DNA of 64,000 nt from Xanthostigma xanthostigma. Lineage: Eukaryota > Arthropoda > Insecta > Raphidioptera > Raphidiidae. The stretch is from NCBI GenBank assembly GCA_963575645.1, contig OY754467.1:23209001-23273000 (forward strand). The letters run 5' to 3'. The position numbers and the translations under genes were made by a program. This document shows, one piece after another, positions 23,168 through 33,769 of the stretch; position 1 is the first letter of the stretch; each line of letters starts with the position of its first letter. Under the pieces are notes generated by a model that saw only the letters and a program-made list of their open reading frames with translations, was not told where the DNA came from and did no database searches.

Positions 23168-24130
23168 TTGGTTGTCTGTAAAGTCGGTTTACGGACGATA
23201 GTTTTACGTGATAACGTATTCCGTAATACATAACCTAAATTTATATAATAATTATAATAATTCGAATCTATGATATTGCATCTTTCGCTTCAAATTTAGG
23301 TAAATTTTATTAAGTAGAATAATAAAACACTATAAAAAGTATACTATTATTATATAAAAAACAACTATGGCATGTATCTCTTTTGCGCATGCGCCGATTT
23401 TCCCCAAAAAATTTACAAAAATTTCTAGTAAAAATAGAGTAAAAACCGTTTTAAAAACTATATTATTATTTTATAAAACATCATTATAAGAGATATATTC
23501 TTTTACGCATGCGCCGATGTTCCCCAAAAACAATAGGCCACTTCATATTTGCATATCAAACATCCTCCCAAAATTTGGTTTCAATCCGCTTATCCTTGGT
23601 GTCGGAATGATAAGAAATGCCAAAAGTGACGTTTGCAACTGTCAAAGTATTATGTTCTAATAATAATTAGTTATTCCAATACTTAACTTAGAAGGCGTTG
23701 CATTTCACAAAATACTAATGTCAAAAAATTGAATTAAACATTAGAAATGCAGCCGTTTTCATGTTAAGACAAGACATACGTTCTCTTCTAATTTCCATGT
23801 ACGGCAAACAAATACGACCGATCGCGTCGCGCCATGCATTAGACAACATTGCATTTATACAGCTATTTTTCTATATAAATTTGTATAAAAAAACTGTTTA
23901 GGCAAATTCTGTTATACGAAATCTATGTAAAATGTTCTCCTCTTTCGTTTAAGACTGGTTTTAAACCGATCTGATTTAAATTGAGCGAGAAATTAGCAAA
24001 AAGCACGCACAGGGTCAGGCGGAACGTTACGCGTTAGGAACGTTACGTTACACTTTTTCGTGCATGCAGTCGGTGTTTTATCAATTTATAAGATTGGTGA
24101 TTCATCAATTTATAAGACGTTATCACGTCA
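23168..24130 (-). mobile_element. Unclassified four-copy transposable element, copy A (long core)
   Basis: Copies B, C and D lie on the other strand, so I call this copy minus. Its plus-strand left end reads TTGGTTGTCTGTAAAGTCGG, and its right end GACGTTATCACGTCA. An ACGTGATAACG motif lies about 35 bp inside the left end, and its inverted complement lies at the right end. Inside are an AAATTTAGGT/ACCTAAATTT stem and two 120-bp-spaced units with GCGCATGCGCCGAT and TTCCCCAAAAA (about 23385 and 23505). The 5' side on the minus strand starts with a tandem pair of TTATAAATTGATGAATCACC-like units, then CCTGACCCTGTGCGTGC. No protein frame is present. The core is shared with copy C only. Confidence 0.7.
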
Positions 24131-24169
24131 AAAAAATGCCTGTAAGTAGGTACACTTCGATACTAAATC

Positions 24170-24239
24170 TTGAACAAAAAAAACTTTTTTTTTGTATCTA
24201 TAGTACTATAGAAACAAAAAAAAGTTTTTTTTTGTTCAA
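24170..24239. repeat. Near-perfect 70-bp palindrome
   Basis: TTGAACAAAAAAAACTTTTT and its complement around a centre of TCTATAGTACTATAGA pair over essentially the whole length. The arms contain adjoining A8 and T9 runs, so one strand could fold into an almost continuous hairpin. It lies 40 bp outside family copy A. It could be a tiny foldback MITE. A 71-codon frame running through it is an artefact of the repeat. Confidence 0.65.
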
Positions 24240-24244
24240 TAATA

Positions 24245-25216
24245 CACAAATTAATTATTTACTGTCACCACTTTCATGAGCACATTATATTATAGTATAC
24301 ATGCAGTGAGTTACACTGTTTCTTCAGATTATTGAAAGTTTTCACGCTACTTTTTCACTTTCGTAATTTTACGCGGTCAATCAAAAAGCTGTCAGACCAG
24401 CTGTTTCAATCTGATGGTGAGTGTTTTGAAATTACGGCTTATGCTGAAAAATGTATTTTATACAGTTTGTGCTAAACACAACTTTTAATATATTTTGGCT
24501 TTGTTTCACGTCAGAGTTTTTTTTTTTGTCACTTTTTCGTAGTGACGATGTTTTGAAAATAATGAACACTGTATTTCAAATTAATTTATGTTTAAATTAA
24601 AAATATAAAAACTATTAAAATATTACAAAAATCGAGTTTATAAAAGCTTCTAAAAATTCGTGACATACCGCAGCAAAACAGTTTCTAAAATTTTAATTCC
24701 AATTAGTGTAGTATAAAATACAAGCAATATATTTCATGCAATCATGCAATCTTTACATTTCTGGTGACTTTCTTTCGTGTAGCATTATTATAAAGAAAAC
24801 AAAATAATGTAATATAATACCTCATTCTAATTAAGCACTAAAAATTGTATTTATATATTTTTTTCTTGCAATCAACATACAACTTTTAAGCCGCTTGATA
24901 TTTTCAGTGACTAGTTTCGAAATCGTATTTGAATTATTTATGTATTTGATTTGTGACATTAACATCGAAAATAAATGTTCAAAACTTTGATTCACAAATT
25001 ATGTGTTATAAATATAATTAAAAATAAAGTAAATAAATATTCTGACAGAAAGCTCAAACATTTTCTTACAAAGCTTTGTGTTGAAATTTCATTAGACATA
25101 ATATCGACGACAGCTAATCTAGAAACCAGCAAATTTTGATTGTTACAATACAAGATGAAATTAACTATAAACCATCACTCTTACATTAAATAATATTTTG
25201 CATTGGTTTTCTCTTG
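24245..25216. other. No feature seen; AT-rich spacer
   Basis: No supported frame, hairpin or element ends. Confidence 0.5.
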
Positions 25217-25377
25217 CACTAAAAAGTGAAAAATAATTTTGATCAGAACAATAATATTTTACATTTGTAAAATAAAAACCCTGGTCGCTCATGAAAACAG
25301 CAACAGTAATATTCAATTGTTTTCATTTTACAAATGTTGAAAATTATTCTGATCAAAAGTATTTTCCATTTTTAGTG
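25217..25377. mobile_element. Foldback MITE, ~55-bp arms
   Basis: The left arm CACTAAAAAGTGAAAAATAA then TTTTGATCAGAAC and ACATTTGTAAAAT pairs with the right arm 25324-25377 (TTTTACAAATGTTGAAAATT, TTCTGATCAAAAG, TTTTTAGTG), with a few mismatches and small gaps. The loop holds CCCTGGTCGCTCATG. No gene inside. No target duplication could be defined. Confidence 0.55.
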
Positions 25378-25379
25378 AA

Positions 25380-26544
25380 AAAGAAAATCATTGTTTTAAA
25401 ACGTTTTTTTTTTTATTTACTTTATTAAATTGTAGTTATAGCCACCCCAATTTCATCAATAATTTCTCTGACAAAAAATGAATACCAACTGTTGCAATAG
25501 TTTCTGTTTAAATAAATTGATTCAGGGAGAACTTGAATATTCCACCTGATTACAAATTATTTCATGCATCTAAACACTATAATTTATCATTGTTCGATAT
25601 CATAATATAAACATAATTGATTTCCTACAAGGAAACATTATATCCAGGTAGACAGTTGCAATTACGGTTCTTGCGGTAAACAATAATTGATAAATCAATG
25701 AGAACGCAATGACAGTGTTACGTAAGAATCATAAGTCGTTTGCAATAATTAGATGCCTTATCTTCGTACGGATCAAAAGGAAGAACTCTGACTTAGGTTA
25801 TAGGTATTCTACTTTCTCCGATCATTGCTGCTCATTGATTACCTATTGTTGGGTAGTCCCGTCACAAATTCAGTGCGTAATGTTTATTATGATGTAACTT
25901 AAGCATGGGCGAATCAAATTTTTCTGGCTAAAAACTTATAGTTATAGTGTAGCAAACATACTATTACATCAGAAAAAAACGTTGTGTTATGACTCTTGAC
26001 GAGGCACTATTAAGTGTTATAGATATCTGGGTACGAGCCTCTATGGTTCATGCATGGATTGATTGGAAATGCCTTGTGAAAGAAGTATGATCCTCCTATT
26101 ACATTGTGTAGTGAAAATCAGACACAATCATTGATATCCATACTCGGAATCGTGGACATAGTCTATGTTTGGAATAGGGATGTTTCATGTTCGCATCCGC
26201 AACAGTCGTTGCGGAGCTTTAGCAGGTGCGGAGTGATTCAAGTTATGGTAAGATTTACGTATAGGGGCCTGTAACTGGACGCATGCTCGACTTCTTTAGA
26301 TACTTGGCCAATAGAAATTAATATTTTGATTCTATGCAATGCGATTATTCATCAAATAGCTGCTTTTTTTGCATATACACTAAGTCGTAAAATGACTCGA
26401 TACAAGCCAGTATGAAGAGCCTAGCAGTAAAGTAACTTTACTGTCCCGGCGGACGCTAAAGTAAAATTCAATTGAAAAATATTTCTCAATTTTTTAATTA
26501 TTAAAGACTAAATTCTCTATTTTATAAGATGTAGGACAAAAAAT
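25380..26544. other. No gene recognised; AT-rich non-coding DNA
   Basis: A 62-codon frame at 25709-25897 has no domain. A sequence near 26176 (AATAGGGATGTTTCATG) resembles a hAT MITE end, but no partner end was found. TCGTTGCGGAGC at about 26207 is a small GC-rich patch. Confidence 0.45.
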
Positions 26545-27285
26545 AAATTCAAATACTAAAACCCGACAACTGAAAAGTATGAAACAAGAAAATATTTTCA
26601 TCTGAGGGTAGCCGTGATCATATGCTAACTACCCTAACAAAACATTACATTTTAACAGTAGTAAGCGATCATAAAGTCTAAGGCAAAGTGCATCACGCTA
26701 TACATCTAGAGCAGTGATGTCAAACACGCGACCCGCCAATACAGTGATTACGGCCCGCCGAGACGTTAAAAAACATTGAGTCTAATAATTTAATCATTCT
26801 AACAATCGTATTTTTTTATTAATAATTTTTAACATTAAAACCATGCGGCCCCAACTTAGTACAAAATAGATAATGTGGCCCGCCATATCATATGAGTTTG
26901 ACATTACTGATCTAGAGGGGCCTCATATATATGAGATGGCATACGACCACGGCTATCCTCAAATGAGAATATATTTTGGTTTTATACGTTTTAGTAGTTG
27001 AGTTTTAGTTTTTGAACTTACCTTTTATTCAAATTATTTTTTTTAAACTTATTTTTTATTTGTTTTCAATTTGCTCCCCTCTGGGACAAACATTCAAAAA
27101 TAAATGTAGCCTATGTTACCTGGGCGATAATAACGAATCGATTGACACCTTATTTATCAAAATCGGATAAATAGTATAGGCGCTACGATGGAGCATCCGT
27201 AAATTCAAACATACATACATAGACTCGACTGCTAAACTCATAACCCTTCCTTTTGACTTCGCCGTAGTCGGGTAAAAAGCAACTA
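26545..27285 (+). repeat. Palindromic dispersed repeat, copy 2 (interrupted)
   Basis: It matches copy 1 (14615-15110) in order and orientation: AAAACCCGACAACTGAAAAG, TCATCTGAGGGTAGCCGTG, AGGCAAAGTGCATCACGC, then CATACGACCACGGCTATCC, AAATGTAGCCTATGTTACC, GATTGACACCTTATTTAT and CTCATAACCCTTCC. The palindrome's centre is split by a hAT MITE (26712-26909) with exact target duplication, so the repeat is older than the MITE. Copy 2 also has an extra T-rich piece (27010-27075) missing in copy 1. Confidence 0.65.
26712..26909. mobile_element. hAT-type MITE nested in repeat copy 2
   Basis: This 198-bp element is flanked by the exact octamer ATCTAGAG (26704-26711 and 26910-26917). Terminal inverted repeats are CAGTGATGTCAAAC on the left and GTTTGACATTACTG on the right (13 of 14 pair). 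The interior has GCGACCCGCC, CGGCCCGCC and TGCGGCCCCA in an otherwise AT-rich sequence, which I recognise as the 'gtcaaac...cggcccgc' type of hAT MITE. It has no coding capacity. Confidence 0.85.
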
Positions 27286-27289
27286 AGGC

Positions 27290-28690
27290 GCAATATTATT
27301 TTGCTCGTGTAACTGTCAAACTCGCTAACGCTCACATTGTCTGGGGCTTAGATGCACGTCTACTATTAATTACTATGAAGAATAAAATGATTAATCGATC
27401 GAAAACTGTCCGACTCATTTTTATGTATTTAAGTGTAAAAAGAATATTACAAGTTACAACACAATCTTAAAAAATTAAATAAAAGTGCAGCGACAAATTT
27501 TCAAAAAAAAAAAAAACAAACGTTCAGTGCATGCGCAGTGTACATTAACACAATAAACCTATTGAAGAGTATCCACGCGTGAATTTAACGCAGTTTTAAT
27601 GTCTAACACGCTTGACAAGATTTATTCGCGGAATAAATTACAACATCACGTTGGTAACATTGAACCTGCATCATGATGCGTAAGTGCATGCATAATTATT
27701 ATTGTTCCAAGTACCTACATACATAATATGCGTCCACCAATCTACAGCTTTTAATGCACTCACTATAAAGCGCGATTCAAAATAAATATAGGTATATATA
27801 TCAACGACTCCAATTATATCAATCTGTCTAACAATAGTTTTCAAACAACCACCACTCAGACCCGGATAGACGTGGCGATTGATTCGGCGCCTTATGGAGC
27901 TTCCAAAAAATAAATAAAGCTATATTTACAATATATTTTAATTTATGTGAAACTGAGATTGACACAGCTTCATATGAACTACGTGTTTTAGTATAGCTTT
28001 AATGTTTGGATACAGTATTTCTATTTGATATAGTGTGATATTAAATAAGTGGATTTAAATAACAAATTATGAGAAATTTTTGCAATCTTATAGTAGCTTC
28101 ATGCGATTTTTGCACATTTAGTAAGAGGAAAGTCCGTTTTGTTATCTCAAAAATGTGCATTGGCAACCAAGATTCTGCACTCACGTAAACAGTAATGAAA
28201 CAGCAGAATTTATCGTTTATTATATAGGATCGTTATAAGATTATTTATGTATATTTGATCTACTTAAATCAAAAATAAATTCATCATCGCTTTTTACAAA
28301 AACCAAATTAATATGTGCGTTATCTAAATTTAACATTAGCAGTTGACCAGACCGACATTTCTGGTCTACTCTTTATTCAGCAGTTATTTTTATTAGTAAT
28401 ATAGGTACTTATTTGAGAAGGTAATGAACCAGTTATTTATAGATGCAAGCAGCAAATAGTTATTGTTTTGATGACTCTTTATAAGTAGAAAAAACATTTT
28501 ACTCAGCTCTAGCTTTTGTGTTGGATCAATTGTGGAAATATAAACAAAAAGCTTACCGGTCGAGTCGCTTTGAAACTAAGCCAGATATTTATAGCTATCA
28601 AACACCGTTTGCAATATGTCGGTACCTAGGTGGCCGTGCTTATTAAAGATCACAAAGTTCTAGAATTTATAGTGATTCCGTGTAAACGTC
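27290..28690. other. No gene recognised; AT-rich non-coding DNA
   Basis: No supported frame or element ends. AGTGCATGCGCAGTGTAC at about 27527 is NRF-1-like, and a similar site (ACGCATGCGCAGTGTG) is at about 57535. Confidence 0.45.
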
Positions 28691-28696
28691 TTTATA

Positions 28697-29600
28697 AAGG
28701 GTTTTCCAATAAGAGGTGTTATTTTGATATTGAAAGGAAATTGCCATTTTTTTGAATAAATGATCGTATGTTTATTTCATTATAAAGAGGAAGGTATGCC
28801 GTTAATAATGGAAAATAACATAAGCCAAATGACCACCACGACTACGCCTACAGGACCATATCCTTTTCATGAAATTTTCCATAACCAAATCGCAAAGTGG
28901 CTGCCCTATGTCCTTGATAGCCTCACGAATTCCATCTTTGAGGTCTTGAATCGACGCTGGGCTGTTGGCGTAGACCTTCTCTTTCACGTGGCCCCAAAGG
29001 AAGAAGTCGCAAGGTGTTAAATCACAAGATCTCGGTGGCCAATTGTGATCACCTCTTCGAGAGATAACACGGTCCGGAAACTTTTCCCGTAAAAGATCAA
29101 TGGTTTCGTTGCTTGTGTGGCACGTAGCGCCATTTTGTTGAAAGTAAACGTTGTCCAGATCAATACTATCCAATTCCGGCCATAAAAAATCATTAATCAT
29201 CTCTCGATAGCGCAATCCATTCACCTGGGATTTTTTCAACACTTTCGGCTACAGCAGCAATATTCTCGGCTGTTCTTGAGCGACGTGCACGGGTTTTATT
29301 CTTCACATCACTAACTTGTCCCAACAGCTCGAATTTTTCCACCAATTTCTGTATTGCGGTCCGACAAGGTGCTTCACGATGAGCCAAAAATGTTCGAGTT
29401 TTACGAACCGTCTCTGCCAAATTTTCACCATTTTTATAGTGACTTTTAATAATTTCAGTGCGTTGTTGAAGCGTGTATCGTTCCATTTTTATTAATGGCG
29501 TAGTTTCTACTTGTCAAATGTCAAAAAATGACAATTCCAAAAGTGACATCTACCGAAATAGCGGGCTATTCAAAATAACACCTCTTATTGGAAAACCCTT
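28697..29600 (-). mobile_element. Mariner-family deletion derivative, perfect 31-bp ends
   Basis: The 904-bp element begins AAGGGTTTTCCAATAAGAGG at 28697 and ends with the exact complement at 29600. The two terminal repeats (28697-28727 and 29570-29600) are identical over 31 bp. TA lies immediately outside both ends (28695-28696, 29601-29602), the target duplication of Tc1/mariner elements. The transposase lies on the minus strand in two parts (separate entry), with the middle deleted, so the element is much shorter than a full mariner (about 1.3 kb). Perfect ends imply recent mobility, presumably with help from a full-length relative. Confidence 0.9.
28802..29486 (-). pseudogene. Mariner transposase (DD41D-like spacing), internally deleted
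   Basis: The first part (29486-29193) starts MERYTLQQRTEIIKSHYKNG and covers the N-terminal helix-turn-helix DNA-binding region through RTAENIAAVAESV. The second part (29242-28802, another frame) starts within the catalytic domain. It has YFQQNGATCHTS and later CDLTPCDFFLWGHVKEKVY, ending RRSRGGHLAYVIFHY. The region holding the first catalytic Asp is deleted and the junction shifts frame. The second catalytic position, normally D in QQDGATCHT, is N here. From that N to the D of PCDFF there are 41 residues, the spacing of the rosa (DD41D) group. The protein cannot be active. The length of the lost part (roughly 130-150 residues) is inferred from the family's ~345-residue size. Confidence 0.85.
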
Positions 29601-29604
29601 TATT

Positions 29605-30325
29605 ATGTACACATATCTAGTTGTCAAGCTAATAGGGAAGACATATGCTTAGAAAAGGTGATGACATCATCGGGCATAAAAAGTTCCCGTGAGATACGAC
29701 TCAAAACATCTTTGTTTGTTACAGTGACAAGACATGGCTTCTATGATATAGTTTTATATGTTTATAAATAATTTTATAATATTAAATTGTTGGATTTTCT
29801 CTTTTTAGTTAAAATACGTGACTATAAAATTGTGAATTCTCCAACTCAGCGAATTTAAAACGGTGGTTACACTTCCCACTATATTCTCAGTACATTGCTC
29901 TTGCATAGTAGGTACAGGAGGGCGATTATGAATGATTTATATAATGGAGTAAATGTATTAATGAGACAAAATGCTAATTTTTTATAATTAATTGTCATAA
30001 TCGAGTGATCATTCAATTTTGGAATTCCCAAATTATTTCTTTCATGTCGGAGACATATAGATGCAAACAGCGCGCCGTGATTCCGTGATGCATATAAGTT
30101 TCACTTATTCTGTCCAAACAACTATAGGTATTTCGTTTCTACTTGTTTACATTGACATAATCTAATGGTTCCGTTATAACCCACCTTACTAAGCTAACAA
30201 TGATGAAGGAGTTAACCTGCACTGAATCTGAGCAGAAAATTTTCGAGAGTATGATCCCTTATTTCCGTCAAGATTCATTTGTATATATACAAACCGGGAT
30301 TATCAGATTAGAGAGGTTTCCTCGT
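29605..30325. other. No gene recognised; AT-rich non-coding DNA
   Basis: No supported coding frame or element ends. A 65-codon frame starting at 30200 has no domain and runs into the motif cluster described next. Confidence 0.45.
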
Positions 30326-30372
30326 TCCATCTGGCCAATCAGCGGAAATGTGGGAATGACGTCAGCTAACAA
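30326..30372. promoter_or_regulatory. CCAAT box and CRE-like palindrome, possible promoter cluster
   Basis: TCTGGCCAATCAGCGGAAA contains an NF-Y/CCAAT consensus (CCAATCAGCG). It is followed 15 bp later by a perfect TGACGTCA in GGAATGACGTCAGC. NF-Y and CRE sites at this spacing are a known promoter arrangement in animals. No gene start could be tied to it. Both motifs are short and may be coincidental. Confidence 0.25.
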
Positions 30373-30491
30373 TTTAATGGAAATATCAATATTCTGATTT
30401 CTTTGACATTTGTTAAATACTGCTATTACAGTTTATAAATAACAGCTATGTAATCCATTCACAGGTCCACCGTATGACATCATTCCCCCGC

Positions 30492-30788
30492 CAGTGGCGG
30501 ATTTACCAGCAGGCTGATTAGGCTTGAATAGGACGACAGATTTTAGAGGCGTCAAATTTGGGGAGCGAGTTTTTTAGCCGGTTTAATCACGTTTACCGAA
30601 TGTACCCCGTCTTATTAGTCGTACATGATTAAGCTTTGATTAGTTCAAATATATACGCAAAAACTATTCTTGTACAATATCAACCAAATTGTTGGATTGT
30701 AAAAATAATCCAGGAAGTGACAATTGTAACGGTAAGGGCGGCAAAATTTTAAAAGCCTATATTTGAGAAATGTGTAAATCCGTCACAG
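30492..30788. mobile_element. hAT-type MITE, 297 bp
   Basis: Ends are CAGTGGCGGATTTAC on the left and GTAAATCCGTCACAG on the right (13 of 15 pair). The flanking octamers are TCCCCCGC (30484-30491) and TCCCCCAC (30789-30796), a 7-of-8 target duplication. CAGTGGCGGATTT is a common hAT terminus in animals. The interior is non-coding, with GGGGAGCGAG and AGGGCGGCAAAATT. The mismatch in the duplication suggests moderate age. Confidence 0.75.
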
Positions 30789-30799
30789 TCCCCCACTAC

Positions 30800-31219
30800 T
30801 CTCCAACGAATCAGGACAACCTCTGTAATCTACTAACCTTGGATACAAATTATTGAGAACAAATATAGGATACGTGCCTGAAATATTTTATGAGTTAGAC
30901 CGAAATATATTTAAAAATAAAAATGATGTTCCTATTGTTTTAATAGTTCTCAGAAAGGTGAGTTTTGGTGAGTTATTGCTTTTTTTATTGTAAAAAATAC
31001 GTCTTCACCTGATAAGTTAAAAATGTTTCGACTTTAGTTTACCTATTTGAAAACAGCTTCATAAAAACCGCCGTAAATATTTAATGTATGTCCTCAGGCC
31101 CCAACTCTGTCTTTTGAAGACTTCACATCAATAATTGTATCGGGTGATAACTGTGATTTGACAAAAGGTAGAAGCCATGTTGTTTTGACGTTTCTGTTCA
31201 GTACGCATTGACAAATTAT
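30800..31219. other. No gene recognised; spacer before mariner relic
   Basis: AT-rich, with no frame. The left part of the decayed mariner (its terminal repeat) probably lies at 31130-31219, but I could not match it with a right end. Confidence 0.35.
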
Positions 31220-31220
31220 T

Positions 31221-31905
31221 ATGGAGGGACTCTAGCCGTAACAACGTTTAGTAATTGTTGAAATTTATTTTCAAAATCAGGGTTCTATTTGCCAAACTTA
31301 CAAAGCACTTCGTGAAATTTATGGTTTACATAATCGTCCATTAGAGCAGCTTATTCGTTGAACTATCGATAGATTTCAGGCAACATTTTCTCTACTAGAT
31401 GCAAAAACAACAAGACAAATAACTGTACGTGCAGAAGAAAATATCGGTGCTGTAAGTGCTAGTGCGAATGAAGATCCAAATTTGTCTATTTGTCGACGTT
31501 CGCAACAAGTTGGACTCCGTGCATCCACCACATGGGAAAGCGTGCGTAAAAATCTTGGTTTACACCCATAAAAGATCCAACTGGTTCAAGAACTAAAGCC
31601 ACTCTACCATAATAGGCGTCGTTTGTTTGCTGATTGGGCCCTAAAACAGCTTGAAGTTGATCCACTTTTTTCTCGAAAAATTGTGTTTAGTGATTAAGCT
31701 CATTTCTGGTTGAATGGCTACGTAAACAAGTAAAATTGCCGTATATGGATTATTTTCTTTGGGGCTATGTGAAGTCGTTGGTTTATGCTGATAAACCAGA
31801 AACAATAGACGCTTTGGAAGCCAACATAACTCGTGTTATACCTAGATGAAATAAGGCCTGAATTACATAAATACGAACAATTTTATATGATTGTAGTATA
31901 TAGAT
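31221..31905 (+). pseudogene. Mariner transposase pseudogene, heavily mutated
   Basis: Reading from ATG at 31221, one frame gives recognisable transposase segments: FQNQGSICQTYKALREIYG (helix-turn-helix), RAEENIGAVSASANEDPNLS, RRSQQVGLRASTTWESVRKN, KIQLVQELKPL and RKIVFSD-stop-AHFWLNGYVN. The first catalytic Asp in FSD is present, but at least six in-frame stops interrupt the frame. After NCRIW the catalytic middle is missing, and the frame shifts to MDYFLWGYVKSLVYADKP and ALEANITRVI, the region just after the third catalytic Asp. It is a different and much older lineage than the mariner at 28697-29600. Terminal repeats were not identified. Confidence 0.85.
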
Positions 31906-31909
31906 TCGT

Positions 31910-33185
31910 ACTTTCCACTTTGATATTGCAAACCAAATCGTCTATACTCTCGAATAGTTAATAAAGAAGCTATTGCCTTTAAGTTTTGAAGATTACTGAA
32001 ATAAAAAAATAATTTTCTCAGTTCTACAATGTTATTGGTACCGTATTAATCATGAAATAAAAAGCTATGACTTTATTGTTTGTGTTATAAAGAATAAAGA
32101 AACAAAAGCTAAGCACTTGGAGATCACCCGGTTATAATTTGTAGAATAGGTACGCGTGAATAACTTTAGGTTTTGAAGATTTTTTGAACCGCAGGATATT
32201 TTCACATCCAGGAAATCCTTGCTCTTATCGCGTAGTCGAATAAAATCTTACAGTTTGAAATGCGTCTTGCAATAGTTTGTATAAAAAATATGACAAAATA
32301 TCACCGACGACTAAAATATACAATACTAGATTTAAAAGTAAAAATTTAACTCTGTATTCAGCTGTATCAAGATTTTGAATCATCATATAATTATTATACT
32401 GTTAGGCTTGGCATATAAATCATGTTAAAAATACCATAACTGATTTAATTTTAGATATAATTTGCTATCGACATTATCAAAAATCTGAATCAGTATTGCC
32501 GGAATATAATATACCTTTGAGAACTTACGCAATAGCTAATAAGTAAAATAAATTGTTTTGATTATTTCAAGAAAATTGCCACAGATGATGTAGGTGCCAA
32601 AAATATGCTTCACCATTACAAATACTTCGATTATTAACTGAACCGTTATGTCCGACTCCGAGATTGTACCAAACTTAAATTCAGATATACCTTCAGCATT
32701 TTAAAAAGATGCGACGCTCTGATCAAAAGAATTGCGATTTTAAATTTGAGAATGCGAACTATAAACATTGCGAAGTGACACATAATTAATTTTATCATTT
32801 TCCAATTATCTTTTATTGAGGTTAATCCCCTAAATACTTATGTTTATCTTATGTGGAAAATATATTATTACAATAAATACTTAATTTATTTGGTGCCACA
32901 AATGATATACATAATTAAACAATATTGTGCCTAGACTTTTGGTTTTTCATTTATTGATAAATTATTAATTAGCTTCTCGTTTTTAAAAACAATTATCAAA
33001 TACGGAATTAAAAAAAATTTACAGGATCTATTAAATATATGTTTCATAAAAAAAATTCAAGTATAAACTATACTATAGCTTAGCACGAATACTTTTATAT
33101 AAAACAAATCGAAAGATGAATTATCAGTTCTAAATAGATTAATTTTTTACTTTTTTTCTCAGCAAACGTCTTTTTGAATTAACAA
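31910..33185. other. No gene recognised; AT-rich non-coding DNA
   Basis: No supported frame, hairpin or element ends between the mariner relic and family copy B. Confidence 0.5.
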
Positions 33186-33188
33186 ACA

Positions 33189-33765
33189 TTTTGACGTGAT
33201 AACGTCTTATAAATTGATGAATCACCAATCTTATAAATTGATGAAACACCGGCTGCATGCACGAAAAAGTGTAACGTTCCTAACGTTCCGCCTGACCCTG
33301 TGCGTGCTTTTCTCGAAAACGGCCCTAACGATTTGGATGAAATTTACTGAAAAGGGATTTTGGGGGGCAAAAAATCGTTTTAGCTAGGTCTCATCTCTCG
33401 AAAAAATCTTTTCATACAAATTTTATCATTATAAAAATCAATTTTTTGACGTATGAAAATACTTAAATATTGTAAGTAGGTTTTGGAATTTTATATAAAC
33501 AATGAAACAATTGTTTTCAAAATATTATGACAGTTAATCTTTGAGACTTAAAATAAATACGATAGAAAGAAAGTTAAAAAAAACAATTATATTATAGGTG
33601 GTGAGTAATTTTAATAAATAAAATTAACCTAAATTTGAAGCGAAAGATGCAATATCATAGATTCGAATTATTATAATTATTATATAAATTTAGGTTATGT
33701 ATTACGGAATACGTTACGTTATCACGTAAAACTATCGTCCGTAAACCGACTTTACAGACAACCAA
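33189..33765 (+). mobile_element. Unclassified four-copy transposable element, copy B (short core)
   Basis: It starts TTTTGACGTGATAACGTC, followed by tandem TTATAAATTGATGAATCACC and TTATAAATTGATGAAACACC. It then has GTGTAACGTTCCTAACG and CCTGACCCTGTGCGTGC, like copies A, C and D. The core differs from A/C and matches D: CTCGAAAACGGCCCTAACG, GATTTGGATGAAATTTACTG, GCTAGGTCTCATCTCTCG. The right end is shared again: AACCTAAATTTGAAGCG, GATGCAATATCATAGATTCG, ACGTTATCACGTAAAACTATC, GACTTTACAGACAACCAA. Here the left sub-terminal motif ACGTGATAACG and the right ACGTTATCACGT face each other. No target duplication was identified. Confidence 0.7.
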
Positions 33766-33769
33766 TTTT

